NCBI GenBank assembly: GCA_024684155.1
Contig: JAIKXK010000284.1
Span: forward strand, 1 to 11,288
Reading direction: 5' to 3'
Source of the DNA: Lachnospiraceae bacterium
GTDB taxonomy: Bacteria; Bacillota; Clostridia; Lachnospirales; Lachnospiraceae
DNA length: 11,288 nucleotides
Both the position numbers and the translations under genes were made by a program. Every line of letters begins with the position of its first letter. Within the stretch, counting starts at the first letter, position 1. Positions 1 through 5,213 of this stretch are shown one piece after another. Under the pieces are notes generated by a model, which was given only the letters and a program-made list of their open reading frames with translations, had not been told where the DNA came from and searched no databases.

Positions 1-1
1 C

Positions 2-337
2 CCGGGGAAACGGGAATTCGTACAGTACGTATATAATGATGAGGATGAGCCAAAGGTAGACGCTGATGTTTCTTTGTCAGAAGTAAACATTAACGGTTAT
101 CAGGTAGTCTTTGGAAAAAATGATGTTTATGATTTGAAAATTAAAAAGTCTGATGTGATTGAGACCTTAGGAGAACCTTCCTATGATGGAATATATGATT
201 ATGAGCAGGCTTTTTATGTTATGAAGTATTATGACAGTGTAAATGAAATAGAATTGGATGTTGTTTATTTGGAAACAGATGAGGGAGAAATCATAAACTG
301 GATTGACGCAAAGGATTATTACCCGGAGGGTATGTAA
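2..337 (+). CDS. C-terminal part of an unrecognised protein (partial at left edge)
   Basis: The frame is open from base 2 with no stop before the TAA at 335-337, so this is the last ~111 residues of a gene starting outside the window. A TTG at 74 could be read as a start, but it has no convincing ribosome binding site and the coding frame continues upstream of it. The visible part is acidic, rich in Asp, Glu and Tyr, and has alternating hydrophobic stretches (YQVVFG, FYVMKYY, ELDVVYLE) that suggest a small beta-rich domain ending in PEGM. No membrane segment or catalytic motif is visible. The run around IETLGEPSYDG loosely resembles small extracytoplasmic beta-rich domains in which a glycine loop follows a helix, but I cannot assign a family. 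The function is unknown. It precedes pfkA by 139 bases, and pfkA has its own promoter there, so the two need not be an operon. Confidence 0.7.
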   Translation, partial: PGKREFVQYVYNDEDEPKVDADVSLSEVNINGYQVVFGKNDVYDLKIKKSDVIETLGEPSYDGIYDYEQAFYVMKYYDSVNEIELDVVYLETDEGEIINWIDAKDYYPEGM

Positions 338-375
338 AACCTAGGATTTTTTGTGCAAAAATTAACGAAAAAGTA

Positions 376-404
376 TTGAATTTCTGCTATCAAGGTATTA
401 AAAT
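376..404 (+). promoter_or_regulatory. Predicted sigma-A promoter of pfkA
   Basis: The -35 TTGAAT (376-381) and -10 TAAAAT (399-404) are separated by exactly 17 bases. It lies 72 bases upstream of the pfkA ATG. It is the best-spaced promoter-like pair in the 338-476 gap, in which I see no other structure. Confidence 0.55.
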
Positions 405-476
405 AAACGCGTATGAGCAAAATTAGAAAATTAGATACTCTGTCATAGAAATTGACAGTTACGCGGAGGAAAACAG

Positions 477-1454
477 ATGGCAAAAGAAATTAATACAATT
501 GGTGTATTAACTAGTGGTGGCGATGCTCCGGGAATGAATGCTGCAATCCGTGCAGTTGTCCGTGAAGCCATTGCAAAAGGAAAAAAAGTAAAAGGAATTA
601 AGCGTGGTTACGCTGGTCTTTTAGCTGAAGAAATTATTGATATGGATGCACACAGCGTTTCAGATATTATTTCTCGCGGTGGTACAATATTACAGACCGC
701 ACGTTGCTATGAATTCGTTGAACCTGCATATCAGAAGCAGGGAGCTGAGATTTGTAAGAAACATGGAATTGATGGTCTTGTAGTTATCGGAGGAGATGGT
801 TCTTTCAAGGGTGCTCAGAAGTTGGCAGCCAATGGAGTAAATACAATTGGCCTTCCTGGAACTATTGATTTGGATATTTCTTGTACAGAATATACTATCG
901 GATTTGACACAGCAGTTAACACTGCTATGGAAGCCATCGATAAGGTCCGTGATACATCAACCTCTCATGAGCGTTGTTCTATTATTGAGGTAATGGGACG
1001 TGGCGCTGGTTATATTGCACTTTGGTGTGGTATTGCAAATGGTGCAGAAGATGTACTTTTGCCAGAGAGATATAATTACGATGAACAGGCTCTTGTAAAT
1101 CATATTATTGAGGGTCGTAAAAAAGGAAAACAGCATCACATCATTATTAATGCTGAAGGTATTGGTCATTCAACTTCTATGGCGAAGCGTATTGAAGCAG
1201 CTACAGGAATTGAAACCAGAGCTACCATCTTAGGTCACATGCAGCGTGGTGGTTCACCAACATGTAAGGATCGTGTTTATGCTTCTACCATGGGTGCCTT
1301 GGCAGTAGACCTTCTTTGTGAAGGAAAGACAAACCGTGTTGTTGGTTATGACCACGGCGAGTTTATTGATTTTGATATTGACGAAGCTCTTGCAATGAAG
1401 AAGGACTTGGATGAATATCAGGTTCAGATTTGCAGAGATCTTGGAAATTCATAA
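477..1454 (+). CDS. pfkA: ATP-dependent 6-phosphofructokinase
   Basis: Phosphorylates fructose 6-phosphate to fructose 1,6-bisphosphate, the committed cytoplasmic step of glycolysis. The 325 residues match the usual bacterial PfkA length. Visible motifs are the N-terminal phosphate loop TSGGDAPGMN (12-21), TAR at 74-76, the GGDGS nucleotide site (105-109), the catalytic segment PGTIDLDI with base Asp131, the fructose 6-phosphate segment MGRGAGY (173-179), AEGIG (226-230), and ILGHMQRGGSP (251-261). Gly128 in PGTID, where PPi-dependent enzymes have Lys, and the GGDGS form both mark an ATP-using enzyme. One oddity is that the usual TIDND is TIDLD here (Leu132); I recall the same variant in other Lachnospiraceae-type sequences. 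The ATG at 477 follows GGAGGA at 465-470. A promoter lies upstream and a hairpin downstream, so the gene is probably mainly monocistronic. Confidence 0.97.
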   Translation: MAKEINTIGVLTSGGDAPGMNAAIRAVVREAIAKGKKVKGIKRGYAGLLAEEIIDMDAHSVSDIISRGGTILQTARCYEFVEPAYQKQGAEICKKHGIDGLVVIGGDGSFKGAQKLAANGVNTIGLPGTIDLDISCTEYTIGFDTAVNTAMEAIDKVRDTSTSHERCSIIEVMGRGAGYIALWCGIANGAEDVLLPERYNYDEQALVNHIIEGRKKGKQHHIIINAEGIGHSTSMAKRIEAATGIETRATILGHMQRGGSPTCKDRVYASTMGALAVDLLCEGKTNRVVGYDHGEFIDFDIDEALAMKKDLDEYQVQICRDLGNS

Positions 1455-1469
1455 AAGACATGTAATGAG

Positions 1470-1502
1470 AGAGGCTGGAAGGTATCTTCCGGTCTTTCTT
1501 TA
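1470..1502 (+). terminator. Probable rho-independent terminator after pfkA
   Basis: The arms 1470-1481 and 1486-1497 pair around a four-base loop GTAT, with a CTGGAAG/CTTCCGG core and a few G-T pairs, followed by the T-rich CTTTAT. The tail is imperfect, so some read-through into the methyltransferase gene 27 bases further on is plausible. Confidence 0.55.
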
Positions 1503-1528
1503 TGTAAAGAAATAATTGGAGATAATCC

Positions 1529-2317
1529 ATGATTGAAAGTATATCCAATGCAGGTGTAAAATTAGTAGTGGGGTTAAATGCAAAGAGCAAACTTCGTAAG
1601 AAAGAAAATGCCTTTGTGGTGGAAGGACCAAGAATGGTCTTTGAAACTCCAAAGAATCTTTTGAAACGAGTCTATATTTCAGAAAACTTCCCGCTATCTA
1701 TGGAAGAAGAGTCTCAGCTAAAAGAGTATAAAGACCAAGGTGTTTTGGTAGAAACCGTAACGGAAAAGATTATGAAAACAATGTCTGATACCGTAACACC
1801 TCAAGGAATTTTAGCTGTGGTAGAAAAACCTGTTTATAAATTAAAGGACGTAATGGGAGAAGTACCTCTTTTGCTGGTGCTAGAAACCATTCAGGATCCC
1901 GGGAACCTTGGAACCATGTTTCGAACAGCAGAGGGCGCTGGGGTGACAGGTATTATAATGACAAAGGATACGGTGGATGTGTTTTCCCCAAAGGTGGTTC
2001 GTTCCACTATGGGAAGCTTGTATCGCATGCCCTTTGTGATTACAGAAAGTTTACAATCAACCATTTTGTTATTAAAAGAAGAAGGTCTTAGTTTTTATGC
2101 AGCCCATTTGGAAGGGAAAAGGACCTATGATTCTTTTGACTATAAGAAGCCTTCCGGATTTTTGATAGGAAATGAAGGAAATGGCTTAACAGATGAGATG
2201 ACAGAGTTAGCAGATGAAAAGTTAATTATTCCTATGGAAGGAAAATTGGAATCCTTAAATGCAGCTATGGCATCCGGAATTTTGATGTATGAGGCAGCTC
2301 GTCAAAGACGGAGTTAA
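1529..2317 (+). CDS. SpoU/TrmH-family RNA 2'-O-ribose methyltransferase
   Basis: An S-adenosylmethionine-dependent enzyme of the SPOUT (trefoil-knot) class that methylates a ribose 2'-hydroxyl in rRNA or tRNA. The 262 residues show an N-terminal substrate-binding region (about 10-95, with NAFVVEGPRMV at 27-37) and the catalytic knot domain (about 113-262). The three SpoU motifs are clear: IQDPGNLGTMFRTAEGAG (121-138, with the catalytic-type Asn and Arg), FLIGNEGNGLT (211-221), and IPMEGKLESLNAAMASGIL (234-252). The overall layout is that of RlmB-like proteins, but the target nucleotide cannot be told from sequence, so no symbol is given. The ATG follows GGAG at 1518-1521. The gene opens a forward cluster; the next gene starts 40 bases after its stop, with no terminator between them. 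Confidence 0.93.
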   Translation: MIESISNAGVKLVVGLNAKSKLRKKENAFVVEGPRMVFETPKNLLKRVYISENFPLSMEEESQLKEYKDQGVLVETVTEKIMKTMSDTVTPQGILAVVEKPVYKLKDVMGEVPLLLVLETIQDPGNLGTMFRTAEGAGVTGIIMTKDTVDVFSPKVVRSTMGSLYRMPFVITESLQSTILLLKEEGLSFYAAHLEGKRTYDSFDYKKPSGFLIGNEGNGLTDEMTELADEKLIIPMEGKLESLNAAMASGILMYEAARQRRS

Positions 2318-2357
2318 TTTGTACAGAATAAAATGAAAACTAACTTAAGGATGGAAT

Positions 2358-2621
2358 ATGCGAATTTGGTTTAAAGAATGGAAGGATAATCGCCTTTTAA
2401 GAGACCACGAGGTGACAGATGAATCGGAAGAAACAAGAACTCACAAGATATTTAATGCACTAGAGGATGCTTGTAATGTACTAGATCTTTCGAAACCAAT
2501 ATGGTTAGAATCTACCATTCGTGATTTTAAAAGAAGTTCAAAAGCTAGATTTTATCAGGAAAGCTTTATGGACGAAATTGATTTTGATTATTTAGAAATT
2601 CATGTATTAGAGGAGGATTGA
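2358..2621 (+). CDS. Small conserved-type hypothetical protein, upstream of alarmone synthetase
   Basis: An 87-residue, charged, soluble protein with no signal peptide or membrane segment. It is Trp-rich at its start (IWFKEWK, residues 3-9) and ends in a very acidic tail (HVLEED). The middle (about 25-60) looks helical, with KIFNALEDACNVLDLSKP, then WLES and a basic patch FKRSSKARF. I do not recognise a characterised family. Context makes it a real gene: AAGGA at 2347-2351 precedes the ATG by six bases, its coding sequence ends in AGGAGG (2611-2616), which is the ribosome binding site of the next gene, and only one base separates its stop from the next ATG. Translation with the (p)ppGpp synthetase is therefore coupled, and a role as a partner or modulator is a reasonable inference without direct evidence. 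Confidence 0.8.
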   Translation: MRIWFKEWKDNRLLRDHEVTDESEETRTHKIFNALEDACNVLDLSKPIWLESTIRDFKRSSKARFYQESFMDEIDFDYLEIHVLEED

Positions 2622-2622
2622 T

Positions 2623-3288
2623 ATGGATCAGGTGGAATACGTAAAACTTTGTGACGGAGAAGGTGTGGATACCTGGAATTCCGTTATGCTTTTATATGGG
2701 GCAGCTTTAAAAGAATTGGAAACGAAGATTTCCATTTTAAATGAGGAGTTTCAAAATACGCATCAGTACAACCCCATTGAATATGTAAAAAGCAGGGTAA
2801 AGAGCCCTGAAAGTATTATAAAAAAATTAAAACGATACGGCTATGAGGACAGTATTGAAAATATGGTTACCTATTGTAATGATATTGCAGGTCTTCGTAT
2901 TGTTTGTTCTTTTACATCAGATATCTATCGTATGGCAGATATGATCGGACGTCAAAATGATATTACCGTAATATCTATTAAGGATTATATTAGAAGCCCA
3001 AAGGAAAGCGGCTATAAGAGTTATCATATGCTTGTAACCGTTCCTATTTTTTTGTCTGATAAAGTAGTTGATACAAGGGTAGAAATTCAAATCCGAACCA
3101 TTGCTATGGACTTTTGGGCATCGCTAGAGCATAAGATTTACTATAAATTCGAAGGAAATGCTCCGGATTATATTAGTAAAGATTTGCGAGAATGTTCTGG
3201 AATTGTATCTATGTTAGATGCAAAAATGTTGTCCTTAAATGAAGCAATTGCAGAGGCGAAGAGAGTAGATGAAAAAAAGGATATTTGA
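2623..3288 (+). CDS. Small alarmone synthetase, RelA/SpoT synthetase domain (RelQ/YjbM type)
   Basis: Transfers pyrophosphate from ATP to GDP or GTP, making (p)ppGpp, the stringent-response alarmone. At 221 residues it is the size of single-domain synthetases (RelQ/YjbM, RelP/YwaC) and lacks the HD hydrolase and the TGS/ACT domains of long Rel proteins, so it should only synthesise. Visible motifs are the ATP-binding basic stretch VKSRVKSPESIIKKLKRYG (55-73), YCNDIAGLRIVC (84-95) with the Mg-binding Asp, IKDYIRSPKESGYKSYH (119-135), and VEIQIRTIAMDFWASLEHK (153-171), which holds the catalytic Glu and the FWA-LEHK signature. RelQ-type enzymes act as tetramers and are often regulated by pppGpp; that is family knowledge and is not seen here. 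The C-terminus overlaps the start of the K+ channel gene by 20 bases. Confidence 0.93.
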   Translation: MDQVEYVKLCDGEGVDTWNSVMLLYGAALKELETKISILNEEFQNTHQYNPIEYVKSRVKSPESIIKKLKRYGYEDSIENMVTYCNDIAGLRIVCSFTSDIYRMADMIGRQNDITVISIKDYIRSPKESGYKSYHMLVTVPIFLSDKVVDTRVEIQIRTIAMDFWASLEHKIYYKFEGNAPDYISKDLRECSGIVSMLDAKMLSLNEAIAEAKRVDEKKDI

Positions 3289-4420
3289 CATTATCCAAAT
3301 TGGATCGAAAGAGGATATCTTAAGTGCACTTTGTGACTATATTATAGTAGCAGCAATTTCCTTAAACTTAATTATTCTTTATGTAGGTACCTTTTCTTTA
3401 CCAAGTGAAGTAATGAACTTGCTTTCAAAGGTGGAAATGGTTACCGTAATCATATTTTCCATAGAGTATATTTTGCGGGTTTGGACTGCAGATTATTTGT
3501 ACCCGGAAGAGGGGGAAGTAAAGTCCAGGATTAAGTATATTTTCTCTTTCTTTGGCATGGTGGATTTGTTATCGATTTTGCCATACTTTTTACTGATACT
3601 TCCAAGTGGTATGGTGGCCTTCCGAATTTTGCGAGTAATTCGAATCTTTCGATTGTTTAAAATCAATGCCCAATATGATGCCTTCAATGTCATTATGGAT
3701 GTATTAAAGCAAAAGAAGGAACAGATTATTTCTTCAGTTTGTATTGTAGCAATTATGATGTTGGCAGCATCTCTTTTGATGTATTCTGTAGAGCATGAAG
3801 CTCAACCAGAGGTGTTTCAAAATGCATTTTCCGGGGTTTGGTGGTCAGTATCTGCGCTTTTAACAGTGGGGTACGGAGATATTTATCCCATTACAACCAT
3901 AGGAAAAACCCTTGCCATTGTACTATCCTTTTTGGGAGTGGGACTTGTGGCTATCCCTACTGGTATTATTAGTGCCGGTTTTGTGGAACAGTATACGAAA
4001 ATGAAGCCCTTAGATCAGATTACAGATGGAAATGATTTAAAGTTTATTATGATTTCAATCGAGGAAAAACATCCTTGGGCGAATATGCGTTTGAAAGAAG
4101 TAGTTTTGCCACCGGAACTTGTGGTAGTGACAGTGATTCGAGATGGAGAAATCATTATTCCTAATGGAGATACTCTTTTAAAGGAAGCAGATGAGGTAGT
4201 ACTTGGAGCATTGGAATATCAGGATGATATGGATATTCGTTTAAAGGAGTTTTCTGTTACGGAAGATCATCCATGGAGAGGAAAACATATAAAGGATGTA
4301 AATGTTCCAAAGGATACTGTGGTAGTATCAATTCTACGAAGAGGAGCAGCAGTGATTCCAAAGGGATCCACTTTGGTCCAAAAAGGAGACTTGGTTACTG
4401 TTTGTGAAAAAAGAATATAA
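3269..4420 (+). CDS. Voltage-gated-type six-helix K+ channel with two C-terminal RCK_C (TrkA_C) repeats
   Basis: A 383-residue integral membrane K+ channel. Helices S1 (about 19-42), S2 (about 55-73), S3 (about 90-112) and S4 (about 116-131) form a voltage-sensor module. S4 carries Arg119, 122, 125 and 128 plus Lys131, every third residue as in true sensors. S5 (about 153-174), a pore helix with the K+ filter TVGYGD (199-204), and S6 (about 211-238) form the pore. The cytoplasmic tail holds two homologous RCK_C repeats, about 258-316 and 324-382, sharing HPW, VVVTVIRDG/VVVSILRRG and IPNGDTL/IPKGSTL; the Rossmann-type RCK_N half is absent. RCK_C domains of KtrA and CpaA in other Firmicutes bind c-di-AMP, so ligand gating is a reasonable inference. 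The next in-frame Met lies beyond S1, so the ATG at 3269, inside the synthetase gene, is the only sensible start. The overlap implies translational coupling. Confidence 0.92.
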   Translation: MKKRIFDIIQIGSKEDILSALCDYIIVAAISLNLIILYVGTFSLPSEVMNLLSKVEMVTVIIFSIEYILRVWTADYLYPEEGEVKSRIKYIFSFFGMVDLLSILPYFLLILPSGMVAFRILRVIRIFRLFKINAQYDAFNVIMDVLKQKKEQIISSVCIVAIMMLAASLLMYSVEHEAQPEVFQNAFSGVWWSVSALLTVGYGDIYPITTIGKTLAIVLSFLGVGLVAIPTGIISAGFVEQYTKMKPLDQITDGNDLKFIMISIEEKHPWANMRLKEVVLPPELVVVTVIRDGEIIIPNGDTLLKEADEVVLGALEYQDDMDIRLKEFSVTEDHPWRGKHIKDVNVPKDTVVVSILRRGAAVIPKGSTLVQKGDLVTVCEKRI

Positions 4421-4426
4421 AAATAA

Positions 4427-4475
4427 GACCGTCCTCCCGGAAAGCGAGTTGCAATCCGGTGGACGGCCTTTTTAT
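4427..4475. terminator. Bidirectional rho-independent terminator between convergent genes
   Basis: The arms 4427-4440 (GACCGTCCTCCCGG) and 4455-4468 pair at nearly every position around a 14-base loop. TTTTTATT follows on the plus strand, and TCTTATTTTT follows on the minus strand. It serves both the channel gene ending at 4420 and the reverse gene ending at 4489. Confidence 0.85.
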
Positions 4476-4488
4476 TAGGGGATGATTC

Positions 4489-5085
4489 TTAATTATCCCC
4501 GTTTTTCCATGCCTCGAATTTCTCTAATACTGCATCATAGGTATTTTGTGAAATTTCTGGGAGGTCTTTTCCCCAGGACTTGGTAGCTTCTTCGAAACCT
4601 TGTTTAAAGGCATCTAAAAGCTCCTCGGCTTTTGAGGAGTCACCTCCGCTAAGTGCTTTTGCGAAATCTAAAATACGATCTGAGGTTTGTTCTACGCCCC
4701 AAAATCCGTCTTCCGCAATATCGGCCTGAGCCTGAGCTTTTACATCAGCGTCAACTTCAAAATCGCCACTAGCCAAAAACTTCCACATATCATCCGCTTT
4801 TGCTAAGGTGTTGCCCTGTCCGGTAATGGACTTTTTAACAACATCGAAAAGTCGTTGTGTCTGAGCCTCAAGGTCGGCATTTAATTGTGCAACAATGGCA
4901 CTACGATCTGTAGAAGAGGTTTCTTTGGAAGCTGCTTCTTCGGATTTTTCGTAAGTGGCTGCTTCCTGGGAAAACTTCGTCTTATCAGTAGTTTCACCAC
5001 TGTTATCAGTTTTCTTGGCAGACCCAGTAAGATTAGCTGTAGTGCTATATACGGTAGCCACATTGTTGATAAAATTAATGTTCAT
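4489..5085 (-). CDS. Helical low-complexity-headed protein of unknown function, possible sigma-28 regulon member
   Basis: A 198-residue protein with no cysteine and no cleavable signal peptide or membrane segment. Residues 1-60 are a Ser/Thr/Glu/Lys-rich, probably disordered head. Residues 61-198 look mostly helical and contain WKFLASGDFEVD (101-112), EDGFWGVEQTSDRILDF (125-141) and FEEATKSWGKDLP (164-176). From memory, this pattern recurs in unnamed Clostridia/Lachnospiraceae proteins; I cannot name a characterised family. The start is secure: a strong Shine-Dalgarno (AAGGAGGG on the minus strand, about 5092-5099) lies seven to eight bases upstream of the ATG. A sigma-28-like promoter sits about 85-110 bases upstream. 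The diguanylate cyclase gene ends 124 bases upstream on the same strand with no terminator between. A soluble, cysteine-free protein with a disordered head under motility-type control would fit a flagellum-associated or exported protein; that is inference only. Confidence 0.85.
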   Translation of the reverse strand: MNINFINNVATVYSTTANLTGSAKKTDNSGETTDKTKFSQEAATYEKSEEAASKETSSTDRSAIVAQLNADLEAQTQRLFDVVKKSITGQGNTLAKADDMWKFLASGDFEVDADVKAQAQADIAEDGFWGVEQTSDRILDFAKALSGGDSSKAEELLDAFKQGFEEATKSWGKDLPEISQNTYDAVLEKFEAWKNGDN

Positions 5086-5108
5086 AAGTAACCCTCCTTG
5101 GTTTCAAG

Positions 5109-5123
5109 ACATACGAGGTATGT
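5109..5123. repeat. Short inverted repeat in the leader of the 198-residue gene
   Basis: ACATAC-GAG-GTATGT is a perfect 6-bp inverted repeat ten bases upstream of the Shine-Dalgarno of the reverse gene at 4489-5085. It would lie within the predicted untranslated leader, as a small hairpin in RNA or a binding site in DNA. The role is unknown. Confidence 0.4.
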
Positions 5124-5171
5124 AAAAAGGCTATCTGTATCCGTACCGATAGTATACCCTTTCTATCCTAT

Positions 5172-5198
5172 ATATCGGATGAAACCCATGATTTCTTA
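5172..5198 (-). promoter_or_regulatory. Predicted sigma-28 (sigma-D/FliA-type) promoter
   Basis: Read on the minus strand, TAAG (5195-5198) is followed after exactly 15 bases by TCCGATAT (5172-5179). The sigma-D consensus in Bacillus subtilis is TAAA-N15-GCCGATAT, so 3/4 and 7/8 positions match with the correct spacing. It faces the 198-residue gene and predicts a leader of about 80 bases. Confidence 0.55.
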
Positions 5199-5213
5199 AC
5201 AGTAGTTTCTTAA
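5192..5213. repeat. Tandem 8-bp direct repeat at the end of the diguanylate cyclase gene
   Basis: TTTCTTAA occurs at 5192-5199 and again at 5206-5213. The second copy contains the cyclase stop codon and the first contains the -35 of the sigma-28-like promoter. This is probably minor. Confidence 0.35.

Noticed and set aside
74..337. Complete 87-residue gene beginning at TTG 74
   Set aside because: The frame is open to the left edge with coding-like sequence, so this is the tail of a longer gene.
338..476. Riboswitch or attenuator ahead of pfkA
   Set aside because: No stable hairpin or known aptamer pattern is visible; only a promoter-like pair is supported.
2318..2357. Separate promoter for the hypothetical-synthetase-channel genes
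   Set aside because: A TAAAAT is present in the gap, but no acceptable -35 lies 16-18 bases upstream; co-transcription from the methyltransferase gene is simpler.
4885..5091. Forward ORF antisense to the 198-residue gene
   Set aside because: It has Cys/Phe/Gly-rich composition, no ribosome binding site and complete overlap with a well-supported reverse gene.
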